DNA from: Gilvirhabdus luticola
GTDB lineage: Bacteria; Bacteroidota; Bacteroidia; Flavobacteriales; Flavobacteriaceae
Length of the DNA: 64,000 nt
Reading direction: 5' to 3' (one strand)
Assembly (NCBI RefSeq): GCF_032583975.1
Contig: NZ_JAWHTF010000002.1
The notes under the pieces were generated by a model. That model was not told where the DNA came from. It did no database searches and saw only the letters and a program-made list of their open reading frames with translations. This document shows positions 27,549 through 36,259 of the stretch, one piece after another. The translations under genes were made by a program, and so were the position numbers. The first letter of the stretch is position 1; each line of letters starts with the position of its first letter.

Positions 27549-27832
27549 GACCTGCTAAACCAAATTGTTTAAAGCTTATATACAAACCACAGCTCCAGCT
27601 GACGGACTCAAGTCCTTAACGAGCCATAACAGTAGCTAAAAGCAATTTGGATCTGCTTCTTGAACTCCCAATCTAATAAATTTATCAACTAACGGTAGCT
27701 GCGCTACCTTGTCGGTAAACAATGATTTGGGACCCAAATAACAATATCTGTCATTTTCACAAATCATTGTTGCTTAAATTTATTATCTTTTCGTTCGCAA
27801 AGCAGAACTGCGTTTAGCAGGTCGTTGTACCC
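27537..27832 (+). repeat. attC-like site 2, long multi-arm palindrome
   Basis: GACCTGCTAAAC (27549-27560) and GTTTAGCAGGTC (27812-27823) are perfect complements next to the right core GTT (27824-27826). Nested within are AATAAATTT (27675-27683)/AAATTTATT (27776-27784), GGTAGC/GCTACC (27695-27709) and AACAATGATTTG (27718-27729)/CAAATCATTGTT (27760-27771). The left core reads AAA where others have AAC. No gene is visible from 27147 to 27880; this site and site 1 fill most of it. Confidence 0.6.
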
Positions 27833-27880
27833 AATAGTATAATACAAATACCTTTAGAATAAAAAGAGTACCTTCATAGC

Positions 27881-29578
27881 ATGAAACATTCTAACAAAGT
27901 ATTTATTTTTACAATTACAATTCTACTTTTTTCACTAATAGCCTGCAAAAACAAACAGCCAAAACCAAATCCTGGACTCGCATCAATTGATTTACTTCGT
28001 GGTGATATTTTGTTGTGTGGTAATCCGCAATTTGGAGATGTAAGCTTTTCTTTGGAATGCAATTACGATACTAGAAAGGCTTTTGACTTGGCAATTTCTT
28101 TATTGCACTCTTTTGAATATGACGAAGCAGAAAAAGCATTTGTTAAGGTCATTGATGCTGATCCGGAATGTGCAATGGCATATTGGGGTGTGGCAATGAG
28201 CATTTATCACGAACTTTGGGCTCCTCCAGGTCCGAAAGAATTGGAAAAAGGTTCAAAGCTTCTTGAAATTGCTGAAACTTTACCAAAATCTGAACGTGCG
28301 AAGGATTATTTGGACGCTATTGGGGTATTTTATAAAGATTGGGAAACCCTTGACCATAGAAGCAGAGAGCTCTTGTATGAGGAGAAAATGGAACAGGTTT
28401 ATTTAAACAATAAGGATGATATTGAAGCTGCCGTGCTATATGCCCTATCATTAACATCTTCTGCCGACCCGAATGATAAAACCTATAAAAATCAGCGGAA
28501 ATCGGGAGCGATATTAGAAGAACTTTTCATAGAATATCCAAACCATCCCGGAATAGCTCATTACATCATACACACCTATGATTATCCTGAAATTGCATCA
28601 CTAGGTCTCACCACCGCCAGAAGATATGCTGAAATTGCTCCATCATCTGCTCATGCACAACATATGCCATCACATATTTTTACTCGTCTCGGACTCTGGG
28701 AAGAATCGGTAAAAACCAATTTAAATTCGTCATCTTCGGCTATTTGCTATTCAGAAAGCGTGTCTGCAGAAGGGCATTGGTCTCAAGAGATACACGCGAT
28801 GGATTACCTTGTTTATGCCTATTTACAATTAGGAGATAGTAAAAAGGTGGATGAACAAAACGATTATATGAAATCGATAAAAAAATCTTTTCCATCAAAT
28901 CATTTCGCCGTAGCATATACTGCAAATGCCATACCGGCACGTATAGCACTTGAGAATAGAAATTGGAATGAGGCTGCAAACCTAAAATTACCCACTTTGG
29001 AATTTGAATGGGATAATTTTCCTTGGGAAAAATCCATCTTACATTTTGCCAGAGCATATGGCTCTGTGCGTTCCGGAAATATTCCTGCTGCTGAAAAAGA
29101 GCTCGAAATAATCAAAACTTTCCATCAACAACTTTTAGATGTAAACAATGCTGAATCCATATATAAAGCTGGGCAAGTTCAAATTGAAATAAAAATAATC
29201 GAAGCCTGGACCGCATTGGCAAAGGGCAATAACGAGGAAGCTCTATCCTTAATGAAACTCGCTTCCGAATTGGAAAGTAAAACATCAAAGCACCCCGTTA
29301 CACCAGGTGAAGTATTACCCGCGGATGAACTATTAGGCGATATGCTGTTACTATTAAATAAGCCTGAAGAGGCGTTAACAGTATATGAAGCAAACCTTGA
29401 AGGCCATCCAAATAGGTTAAACGGCCTTTATGGTGCAGCAAAAGCAGCCAAACAATCCGGCAACGAAGAAAAAGCCGTTTTGTATTTTGAAAAACTACTG
29501 AAATTAACTGAAAATTCGAATAGTGACAGACCAGAACTAAAAGTGGCCAAAGAATTTATCTCTTTAAAAACAATCTAA
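27881..29578 (+). CDS. TPR-repeat lipoprotein
   Basis: A 565-aa exported lipoprotein: signal FIFTITILLFSLIAC with the lipobox Cys at 22. Helical repeats follow from about residue 65 (AFDLAISLLHSFEYDEAEKA, AMAYWGVAMSIYHELW), with a conserved-looking HAQHMPSHIFTRLG near 259-272 and TPR-like pairs to the C-terminus. It shares a cassette with the SCO-like gene. The unit starts GTTGTACCC (27824) and ends GGGTACAAC (30270), a 9-of-9 complement. The stop TAA shares its last A with the ATG of the next gene, so the two are translationally coupled. Function is unknown; periplasmic or membrane-attached scaffold is likely. Confidence 0.7.
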   Translation: MKHSNKVFIFTITILLFSLIACKNKQPKPNPGLASIDLLRGDILLCGNPQFGDVSFSLECNYDTRKAFDLAISLLHSFEYDEAEKAFVKVIDADPECAMAYWGVAMSIYHELWAPPGPKELEKGSKLLEIAETLPKSERAKDYLDAIGVFYKDWETLDHRSRELLYEEKMEQVYLNNKDDIEAAVLYALSLTSSADPNDKTYKNQRKSGAILEELFIEYPNHPGIAHYIIHTYDYPEIASLGLTTARRYAEIAPSSAHAQHMPSHIFTRLGLWEESVKTNLNSSSSAICYSESVSAEGHWSQEIHAMDYLVYAYLQLGDSKKVDEQNDYMKSIKKSFPSNHFAVAYTANAIPARIALENRNWNEAANLKLPTLEFEWDNFPWEKSILHFARAYGSVRSGNIPAAEKELEIIKTFHQQLLDVNNAESIYKAGQVQIEIKIIEAWTALAKGNNEEALSLMKLASELESKTSKHPVTPGEVLPADELLGDMLLLLNKPEEALTVYEANLEGHPNRLNGLYGAAKAAKQSGNEEKAVLYFEKLLKLTENSNSDRPELKVAKEFISLKTI

Positions 29579-30234
29579 TGAGAGACAGAATGAATAACCC
29601 AAGAGAATTCTTCCGCATTTTTAGCACCCTTATTTTTTTTGCATTAATTTCTTGTGACCAAGGATCTGAAAGGCAACTGCCTATTTATAATCCCTCAGAC
29701 TTTAATCCCGATTTAGTTGATAAAAGTCTTCGAAATAAAAGTAAATATCACACTGTTTCCGATTTTTCACTCACAAATCAAAATGGCGAAATAATTTCTC
29801 AAAAAGATTATGAAAACAAAATTTATGTAGTTGATTTCATTTTTACACGTTGCGAGACTATTTGTCCAATTATGACAGCTAATATGGAGGAAATTCAAAA
29901 TAAATTCAAATATAACAAAGAACTCCTGCTTTTGTCACTATCTGTGACCCCCGAATTAGATAGTGTTTCAGTTTTACGAAAATATGCGAATGATAATGGC
30001 GTAATTGATTCCAAATGGAATATAACAACAGGTGATAAAAAACACATTTATGGATTAGCAAGGAAAAGCTATTTTGCTGTTGTTACACGAGGTGATGGAG
30101 ATTTACAAGATTTTATTCATACACCAAACTTTATATTGGTCGATAAGAAAAAACAGATAAGGGGAATTTATGATGGAACTGACAATAATGAAATAGTTCA
30201 ACTTATTAAGGATATTGAAAATTTAATAAACTGA
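29578..30234 (+). CDS. SCO1/SenC-family copper-thioredoxin-fold lipoprotein
   Basis: A 218-aa exported protein with lipobox FALISC near residue 26. The SCO copper motif is complete: FTRCETICP (CxxxC near 98-102) and the distal His in FIHTPNF near 180. The family delivers copper to cytochrome oxidase or acts in thiol/redox homeostasis at the membrane. Its ATG overlaps the stop of the TPR lipoprotein, which suggests the two proteins work together. Both are carried in one cassette of the array. Confidence 0.85.
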   Translation: MRDRMNNPREFFRIFSTLIFFALISCDQGSERQLPIYNPSDFNPDLVDKSLRNKSKYHTVSDFSLTNQNGEIISQKDYENKIYVVDFIFTRCETICPIMTANMEEIQNKFKYNKELLLLSLSVTPELDSVSVLRKYANDNGVIDSKWNITTGDKKHIYGLARKSYFAVVTRGDGDLQDFIHTPNFILVDKKKQIRGIYDGTDNNEIVQLIKDIENLIN

Positions 30235-30261
30235 TTTATAGAAATAATAGTTGAGTTTACT

Positions 30262-30397
30262 GGGTACAACAATGTATATAAAAAATAGGCGAAACAGTAA
30301 TAATATCAAGGCTTTTGGCTCGTATCAAAATTTGTGCTTAACCGAAAGTTCAGTGCTTCGTAATCGCCTACTTTTCATATACTAATCGTTGTAGCTA
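30262..30397 (+). repeat. attC-like site 3
   Basis: The left core GGGTACAAC (30262-30270) is followed by AATGTATATAAAAAATAGG. The right arm TATACTAATCGTTGTAGC ends the site, with GTT at 30388-30390. TAGGCG and CGCCTA pair deeper in the stem. The two extra bases on the right arm are typical of the bulged stem. Confidence 0.72.
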
Positions 30398-30443
30398 ATT
30401 TGATGAAAAACAATAAAAACTAACCTTAAAATTTAAATTTCTA

Positions 30444-31964
30444 ATGAATAATTCGAAAAATAGTATTTCCAGAAGAGAAATGTGTTCCTTAATTGGATTA
30501 GGTATTGTTGGGCTTACACTTCCTTTTGGTTGCAGGTCTTCAGCTAAGAATTTTAATTTAGCAAATATTCATTTTAAAAATCTCTATGAGGTAGCTGATC
30601 TTATTAAAAATAAAACAATTAGCTCAGTTGAATTGACTCAATTAATGTTAGATCGTATAGAAAGTATTGACAAAAGATTGCATAGTTATATTACTGTAAT
30701 GAGTGAATATTCATTAAAAAGAGCTAAAATGGCTGATGAGCAGTTATTAAAAGGGGATTATCTTGGTCCTTTACATGGTGTCCCAATTGCAGTAAAAGAT
30801 TTAGTCTTTACAAAAAATGCTCCAACAACTGGAGGTCTTTCTTTTTATAAGGACTTTGTTCCTGAATATAATGCGACGGTCTTTGAAAAATTAGAGAATG
30901 CTGGAGCTATAATTCTGGGTAAATTAAATCTTACTGAAGGTGCTATGGCTGGATATCATAGTGACTTTGAAATTCCTATAAACCCATGGGAAGAGCAACA
31001 TTGGGCTGGCGCTTCTTCAAGCGGTTCTGGTGTAGCCACTGCCGCTGGACTTTGTTTTGGTTCACTTGGTACAGATACTGGAGGCTCTATTCGTTTTCCT
31101 TCAATGGCAAATGGCGTTGTTGGACTCAAACCAACTTTTGGCAGAGTTAGTAAATATGGTGTTTTACCTTTAAGTGATTCTCTTGATCATGTTGGTCCAC
31201 TTACTCGATGTGTGAAAGACGCGGCTATTATGTTTGATGTAATTAGTGGTTATGACGAAAAAGATCCAAACTCTATAAATAAACCTGCTTCAAATTTAAG
31301 TGCTGAACTAACAAAGGGAATAAATGGCCTCAGAATAGGATTGGATGAAAGTTATATTGCGGATGGTGTTGATAAGGAGATTGTTGACAGCATATTGAAT
31401 GCAGTTGATAAATTAGAGGAATTAGGTGCAGAAATTGTAAGATTTAAAATTCCTTGGGACAAAAATGCTCTGGGTGGAATTTGGTTTAATGTCTGCACAC
31501 CAGAGGCTGCGGTTGCTCATAAAATTAATTATCCATCAAAAGAAGATTTGTATGGACCATATTTTCGTGATTTCCTTGCTTATGGTAAATCTGTATCTAA
31601 AAAAGATTACGAAGATGCCAAATTAGCTAAAGAAACATTTAAGGAGGAATTTTTAAAAATATTTAAGAATGTTGATGTTATAGTGGCTCCTGCAGGAACT
31701 TTACCAGAAGGGATTACTCATGAAATTCAAAGAGGAGGTATGGAAGCTTTTAATCCTTATGTAGCAGCTGCTAATATGCACTTTACTATATCTGCTAATC
31801 TTTCAGGAACTCCTGCAATTACATTTCAATGTGGAAAATCGAATGAAGGATATCCTCATAGTTTACAACTAATGGGAGCTCCATTTAGTGAATCTATTTT
31901 ATGCAGATTAGGTTATGAATTTGAACAAGCCACAGAATGGCATAAACGGCATCCAGCAATTTGA
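30444..31964 (+). CDS. Amidase-signature hydrolase, Tat lipoprotein
   Basis: A 506-aa amidase-signature enzyme with a Ser-cisSer-Lys triad: VAVKDL near residue 115-120 (Lys), GASSSGSG near 189-196 (cis-Ser) and GTDTGGSIRF near 209-218 (nucleophile Ser). The N-terminus has SRREMCSLIGLGIVG followed by LPFGC, a twin-arginine signal plus lipobox. Exported amidases of this type cleave amide bonds of small molecules or peptides; the substrate is unknown. It is sole cargo of the cassette from GTTGTAGCTA (30388) to TAGCTACAAC (31996), a 10-of-10 complement. Confidence 0.85.
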   Translation: MNNSKNSISRREMCSLIGLGIVGLTLPFGCRSSAKNFNLANIHFKNLYEVADLIKNKTISSVELTQLMLDRIESIDKRLHSYITVMSEYSLKRAKMADEQLLKGDYLGPLHGVPIAVKDLVFTKNAPTTGGLSFYKDFVPEYNATVFEKLENAGAIILGKLNLTEGAMAGYHSDFEIPINPWEEQHWAGASSSGSGVATAAGLCFGSLGTDTGGSIRFPSMANGVVGLKPTFGRVSKYGVLPLSDSLDHVGPLTRCVKDAAIMFDVISGYDEKDPNSINKPASNLSAELTKGINGLRIGLDESYIADGVDKEIVDSILNAVDKLEELGAEIVRFKIPWDKNALGGIWFNVCTPEAAVAHKINYPSKEDLYGPYFRDFLAYGKSVSKKDYEDAKLAKETFKEEFLKIFKNVDVIVAPAGTLPEGITHEIQRGGMEAFNPYVAAANMHFTISANLSGTPAITFQCGKSNEGYPHSLQLMGAPFSESILCRLGYEFEQATEWHKRHPAI

Positions 31965-31986
31965 CCATTCTTACAAATATGAAAAC

Positions 31987-32121
31987 TAGCTACAACAACG
32001 TATATAGTTCATTGCTTTTGATTTTCCTAATCGGAAAATCCTTGCGCCGAACTATTGCCAGTTTTATTTGCTAAATTAGTGACTAAACCAACGCAACAAA
32101 CCATACACAAACCGTTGGCGA
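31987..32121 (+). repeat. attC-like site 4
   Basis: The left core TAGCTACAAC (31987-31996) is followed by AACGTATATAG. The right arm CATACACAAACCGTTGG (32102-32118) carries GTT at 32114-32116. The loop contains TTTATTTGCTAAATTAGTG, shared with sites 6, 8 and 13. Confidence 0.72.
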
Positions 32122-32146
32122 CAATAAATGAAAAAGTTGTTTAAAC

Positions 32147-32905
32147 ATGAATACAATGAAAGTTAGAAACATAGTTTTGTCATTATTCCTATTGACCTTA
32201 ATAGTAAGTTGCTCCACAGTAGAAAAACTTCATAAAAAACCTATAGGACTCATTAATAGTGTTACTTATTTGGATTCATCGTTTAACAACCCAAATGCCG
32301 CCAATGGTTTTTTAGTCAACTATGAAAACCAGACCTATGGTATCACAGCCAAACATGTTTTGGTGGTGGCAAAAACAGAGGAAATGGAGTTCATTGACTT
32401 TGAAGGAGGCTTAAAGGAATGGAAAATGCATCCAAAAAATGATACCACTAAATATATTGTTATGGACAAGTTATTAAACTCCAACAGAAAGGATTCTCTT
32501 ACATGGAGTTATATGTCTAATAACCGAGACAGTTATGAAGATTGGTTAATTTTCTCAGTCAAAGAAAACAAATCAAAGTATAAACCTCTAAAATTTAGAA
32601 GTAACCAGCTCATGAAAGGTGAGAATTTATATGTAATTGGCTGGTCTTATTCGGATACTATAGGACCACAACGTGTATATGAGTACATATACGAGAAAAC
32701 AGAAAAAAATTATCATCATCTGATACAAAAAAATGGCCCTACTAGTTTAGCGGGCTTAAGTGGGGCTCCGATAGTAGATGAGAAAGGGAAATTAGTGGGT
32801 CTAGTGTCTTCAGGAGGGAAAAATGTAAAAACAAAAGAGGTAATTTTATTAGCCACACCTGTAAAAAATATGCTTGAGTTTATTAAAGAAGTAAATAGAA
32901 GCTAA
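32147..32905 (+). CDS. Trypsin-like serine protease-fold lipoprotein
   Basis: A 252-aa exported protein with lipobox LIVSC near residue 22. Weak but ordered trypsin-like catalytic motifs are visible: TAKHVL (His near 69), DSYEDWLIF (Asp near 132) and LAGLSGAPIVDEKGKLVGLV (Ser near 205, GxSGxP form). The architecture suggests an envelope protease or an inactive sensor; all three catalytic residues appear present. The stop codon TAA lies inside the left core GCTAAC of site 5. The unit starts GTTGGCG (32114) and ends AGCTAAC, a weaker end match than in the other units. Confidence 0.7.
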   Translation: MNTMKVRNIVLSLFLLTLIVSCSTVEKLHKKPIGLINSVTYLDSSFNNPNAANGFLVNYENQTYGITAKHVLVVAKTEEMEFIDFEGGLKEWKMHPKNDTTKYIVMDKLLNSNRKDSLTWSYMSNNRDSYEDWLIFSVKENKSKYKPLKFRSNQLMKGENLYVIGWSYSDTIGPQRVYEYIYEKTEKNYHHLIQKNGPTSLAGLSGAPIVDEKGKLVGLVSSGGKNVKTKEVILLATPVKNMLEFIKEVNRS

Positions 32906-32967
32906 CATTGTATATTGAGCATAACACCCTGCAGGATGCAAGGCTCAATATAATAACCGTTGTGCTT
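32897..32967 (+). repeat. attC-like site 5 (short)
   Basis: The left core GCTAAC is at 32901-32906. TATATTGAGC (32911-32920) and GCTCAATATA (32943-32952) are a perfect 10-bp stem. The right core GTT is at 32959-32961. The loop is about 22 bases. Confidence 0.75.
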
Positions 32968-32989
32968 CATTATAACCAACCATTAACCA

Positions 32990-33733
32990 ATGATAAAATT
33001 CTTTAGAAAAATTAGACAAAAATTACTCACTGAAAATAAATTAAGTAAATATCTAATTTACGCAATAGGCGAAATAATTCTAGTCGTCATTGGAATTTTA
33101 ATTGCTTTGAGTATTAATAATTGGAATGAAGATAGAAATAACAGAAAGTTAATAACTGTTTACAAAAAAAGTTTAATAGAAAACCTTGTTCAAGATAGCA
33201 TTGCCATAGCTAATGGAATTAATATTATCAATTCTGAAATAACAAAAATTGAACAATTTGAAAAAAGAGTTTCTAATTCTCAAGAACCATTAGATACAAT
33301 TCTTAAAATTGCTCGTTTTGAATATGAATTTCGCATTTCTGTTAATAATCACTTCGAAAAAGTCACATATGAAGTGCTTAATTCTACTGGACATATTGGT
33401 TTATTCACTAATAAATTGACAAAAAAAATGAAAGAATTAAATAGTTTACAAGATCGTGCTATATACAGTGCCAATCAATCTTTTGAATCCTATAGAAACA
33501 ACCTTTCGAATTATTCACATAAGTATCCATTCTCTTTTAGAAATAATTTAATCAAAAATAACACCAGAGCTGCTAGCGTAGTTTGGAATAATATTTCTAA
33601 ATCTGAACACGCAACAGAATTTAATGCATTGATTATTGCAAAAGGAGATGTATACCGACTTGCTTTAGGCCATTTACCAGATTTAAAAACAAAAACAAAT
33701 GAATTACTTTCTGAACTTCGAAAACATAAATAA
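32990..33733 (+). CDS. DUF6090-family membrane-anchored protein
   Basis: 247 aa. The N-terminal basic segment MIKFFRKIRQKLLTENKLSKY is followed by one membrane helix (LIYAIGEIILVVIGILIALS, near 23-44) and then NNWNED, the usual DUF6090 signature. The rest is a helical, probably periplasmic domain. The family is common in Bacteroidota and has no known function. It is sole cargo of the cassette GTTGTGCTT (32959) to AAGCACAAC (33745), a 9-of-9 complement. A decayed relative lies at 25.9 kb. Confidence 0.8.
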   Translation: MIKFFRKIRQKLLTENKLSKYLIYAIGEIILVVIGILIALSINNWNEDRNNRKLITVYKKSLIENLVQDSIAIANGINIINSEITKIEQFEKRVSNSQEPLDTILKIARFEYEFRISVNNHFEKVTYEVLNSTGHIGLFTNKLTKKMKELNSLQDRAIYSANQSFESYRNNLSNYSHKYPFSFRNNLIKNNTRAASVVWNNISKSEHATEFNALIIAKGDVYRLALGHLPDLKTKTNELLSELRKHK

Positions 33734-33736
33734 CGT

Positions 33737-33872
33737 AAGCACAACAATGGCTATAAGTAATTGCTTGTATTCGCCTACTTCTGAAAATCCTCGCGGATTT
33801 TCTATTCGGTTTTTATTTGCTAAATTAGTTGCTTACACACGCAACGTATCATATACAAAACCGTTGGTGTGT
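33737..33872 (+). repeat. attC-like site 6
   Basis: The left core AAGCACAAC (33737-33745) runs into AATGGCTATAAG. The right arm is ATATACAAAACCGTTGG, with GTT at 33863-33865. The loop carries AAAATCCTCGCGGATTTT, itself a palindrome, and the shared TTATTTGCTAAATTAG segment. Confidence 0.75.
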
Positions 33873-33909
33873 ATTACAAACATGAACACTATAACATCTC
33901 CTAATAAAA

Positions 33910-34968
33910 ATGAAAAGAGTGCTTAAATCAAGATGGTTCTTAATTCCAGCAGCATTAATTCTCTGCCTCTTGGCCTTTTTAAAATACTATTATTCATTTG
34001 ATGGAAGGGTTCAAAAAGTCACTTTTACAAGCAATAACCATGAGATCGAAGGTGCAATTATCAGACCTAATAAAGAAGGACCTCTCCCTGCAGTTGTCAT
34101 ACTTCATGGTTCTGGTGGAAGCCATCAGGAATATAACAAGATGTTTAATAAATTACATGCAAATGAATTCACTAAAAGGGGGTTTGCTGTTTTGTGTTAT
34201 ACAAAAAGAGGTTCGGGTAAGAACAATGTGAACTATGACCATGTGGACTTTAATGACCTTATAGGCGATGCCCTTTCTGCGATAAACTTTCTCAAAACCC
34301 AACCAGATATTGACCCTAATAATATTGGTATTTTTGCATTGAGTGAGTCCGGTTGGTTTAGCCCAGAGATTGCTGAAAAATCAGGTAGTATAAAATTTAT
34401 CATTAATCGAGTAGGAACGCCATTGGATTGGCGTAAAACGGTGATTCATGAAGTGAGAAAAGAAGTTGAAAATCACGGATTAACTGAGCAGGAAATTGAA
34501 GAAGTAATAGTTCCTATTACTTTGCGTAGATGGCAATTCTATATTGATGCGAGCAAGAATAACTCGGCTGTTGAGAAGGAGAGAATTGCTATTAATAAGC
34601 AGCTCAAGGAAATGAGCACCAATGAAAGGTTCTCTGGATTATTTGCAGAAAAATTACCCGAATTCGATGCGAAAATTTATGCTGCCAAGGCTCAAAAATA
34701 CAGCTATGATCCTGGCCCTTTTATAAAACGAATTAATATTCCCATGCTTTATATCCTCGGAGAAACGGATATTAACATTCCTACGGTTGAAACAATTGAA
34801 GAATTAGAGATGCTCAAAGAATCCTACCAAAAGGACATAACAATAAAAACGTTTCCAAACACAGGTCATTACATGTATAGGTATGATTCATTGCCAATTG
34901 AAGGTTTATACCAAGAAGGCTACCTTGATTTAATTGGCAATTGGGCTAAACAACAAGTAAAGAATTAA
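33910..34968 (+). CDS. Membrane-anchored alpha/beta hydrolase
   Basis: 352 aa with one N-terminal membrane helix (WFLIPAALILCLLAFLKYYY). The alpha/beta hydrolase triad is Ser in FALSESGW near 143-148, Asp in LGETDINIP near 284 and His in NTGHYMY near 319. VILHGSGGSHQEY near 61 is the oxyanion region. It resembles dienelactone-hydrolase or acyl-CoA-thioesterase-like exported esterases; the substrate is unknown. The cassette runs from GTTGGTGTGT (33863) to ACACACCAAC (34979), a 10-of-10 complement. Confidence 0.78.
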   Translation: MKRVLKSRWFLIPAALILCLLAFLKYYYSFDGRVQKVTFTSNNHEIEGAIIRPNKEGPLPAVVILHGSGGSHQEYNKMFNKLHANEFTKRGFAVLCYTKRGSGKNNVNYDHVDFNDLIGDALSAINFLKTQPDIDPNNIGIFALSESGWFSPEIAEKSGSIKFIINRVGTPLDWRKTVIHEVRKEVENHGLTEQEIEEVIVPITLRRWQFYIDASKNNSAVEKERIAINKQLKEMSTNERFSGLFAEKLPEFDAKIYAAKAQKYSYDPGPFIKRINIPMLYILGETDINIPTVETIEELEMLKESYQKDITIKTFPNTGHYMYRYDSLPIEGLYQEGYLDLIGNWAKQQVKN

Positions 34969-34969
34969 C

Positions 34970-35030
34970 ACACACCAACAATGTATATAAACCATTAAAA
35001 CGGTTTATATACTAGATCGTTGTAGGTAAT
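34970..35030 (+). repeat. attC-like site 7 (short)
   Basis: The left core ACACACCAAC (34970-34979) is followed by AATG. TATATAAACC (34984-34993) and GGTTTATATA (35002-35011) form a perfect 10-bp stem with an 8-base loop. CTAGATC on the right arm separates the stem from GTT (35019-35021), versus 4 bases on the left, so the stem is asymmetric. Confidence 0.78.
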
Positions 35031-35040
35031 TAAAACCATC

Positions 35041-35211
35041 ATTATAAAAAAAATCTATATTCTTCTTTTCTCAATAACTCTGATAAGCAATTGTTTTGCT
35101 CAAAAGGCTGACCTAATCCAATCAGAAATAAATGTTATTGAAAATGGTTTGATTAAGAACATTCATGTGGAATATTCTATCTGTGATTTATTTGCTAAAT
35201 TAGTTGCTTAA
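35041..35211 (+). pseudogene. Truncated secreted-protein gene fused to half an attC-like site
   Basis: An open frame of 56 codons reads KKIYILLFSITLISNCFAQ, a signal peptide, then about 25 mature residues (KADLIQSEINVIENGLIKNI). It then runs into DLFAKLVA, which is the translated loop of an attC-like site (TTATTTGCTAAATTAG). The expected ATG before KKI is ATA (35044-35046). A deletion has joined the 5' part of the gene to the right half of the next site, removing the gene's body and the left core. The mature start resembles exported serine hydrolases, which is only a guess. Confidence 0.75.
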
Positions 35212-35247
35212 CCACGCAACTAAACATACACAACAACGTTGGCAAAC
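35187..35247 (+). repeat. attC-like site 8, right half only
   Basis: The shared loop segment TTATTTGCTAAATTAGTTGC, the CCACGCAACTAAACATACAC arm and GTT (35238-35240) are present. The left arm is missing because of the deletion that truncated the preceding gene. Confidence 0.65.
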
Positions 35248-35279
35248 ATTAAATAAACACATGAATTAAAAATAGTAAT

Positions 35280-36074
35280 ATGACTAAAACAGATTTATTA
35301 ATCTATTCATTACTTTCTCTATTCCTGTTAATATACACTTCCGTTCAAGCACAAAATGATACGATACAACAAAATTCAGTTTTATGGAGTAAAGTAGAGG
35401 CCTTTACACCTACGATAGTAAAACTTCCGGATAATTATAATTCAACTAAAGAGCATACTCTTATTATCGGGCTGCATGGCTATAGTGGTACTGCAGAAGG
35501 TCAATTAAGGTGGTTGAGCAAGCCCTTTATAGAGGCTGGGTTTATTTATGCAACTACCCAAGCTCCCTACCCAGTACTACATGAGAATGGGAAGTTGGCT
35601 TATGAGTGGTTTCTCTATGATATCTCATCCCCTATTATGCTTGAAAGACCTGCTTCTGATTTGGAAAAAAAAGCCATGCGAACATCCACAGAAAATCAAA
35701 TGGGACAAGTGATAGACGATTTAAAAGATAAATATAGTGTAAACAAAATATATGTTGCAGGCTTCTCCCAAGGTGGAATTATAACCTATCTAACAGGTAT
35801 CCATCATCACGATAAAATAGACGGTATTATTATTTTCAGTTCGGTAGTAGATAAGGATTGGTTGGGAAATGATAATATTGAAGATGGAAAAGGAGTAAGA
35901 ACTCTGATAATTCAAGGAGAACATGACAAATTAGTTCCGATTGAGTTAGCAGAAAATGGCCGCGACTTATTGATTAAAAACGGTTACGATGTAACGTATA
36001 AGAAATTTAATGGAGAGCACACCATACCTATGCATCTTATGGACTTTGTAATCGATTGGATAAAAAAAGAATAA
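35280..36074 (+). CDS. Secreted alpha/beta hydrolase (carboxylesterase/phospholipase type)
   Basis: 264 aa with a signal peptide (LLSLFLLIYTSVQAQ). It belongs to the Abhydrolase_2 type: GLHGYSG near 61, nucleophile in GFSQGG near 161-166, Asp in GEHDK near 216 and His in GEHTIP near 247. Such enzymes are small esterases acting on short acyl esters. The cassette runs from GTTGGCAAAC (35238) to GTTTGCCAAC (36091), a 10-of-10 complement. Confidence 0.8.
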   Translation: MTKTDLLIYSLLSLFLLIYTSVQAQNDTIQQNSVLWSKVEAFTPTIVKLPDNYNSTKEHTLIIGLHGYSGTAEGQLRWLSKPFIEAGFIYATTQAPYPVLHENGKLAYEWFLYDISSPIMLERPASDLEKKAMRTSTENQMGQVIDDLKDKYSVNKIYVAGFSQGGIITYLTGIHHHDKIDGIIIFSSVVDKDWLGNDNIEDGKGVRTLIIQGEHDKLVPIELAENGRDLLIKNGYDVTYKKFNGEHTIPMHLMDFVIDWIKKE

Positions 36075-36081
36075 ATAAAAC

Positions 36082-36246
36082 GTTTGCCAACACCGGCTAT
36101 AGATCATTGAGGCGGAATTACCAGTCGGAAAGTCCTCGCAAATTTGCTATCTTCGGTTTTGCTTGCGCCAGTTCGCTTTGCTCGTGTCGACATAAAATCC
36201 TCGCGGATTTATCCGCAACGAAACCATAGCCAAACCGTTCTTTAGC
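36082..36246 (+). repeat. attC-like site 9
   Basis: The left core GTTTGCCAAC (36082-36091) is followed by ACCGGCTATAG. GGCTATAG (36095-36102) pairs with CCATAGCC (36224-36231) with one G-U, then AAACCGTTC carries GTT at 36237-36239. The loop is about 120 bases and contains AAAATCCTCGCGGATTT. Confidence 0.78.
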
Positions 36247-36259
36247 ATTAAAATACGAT

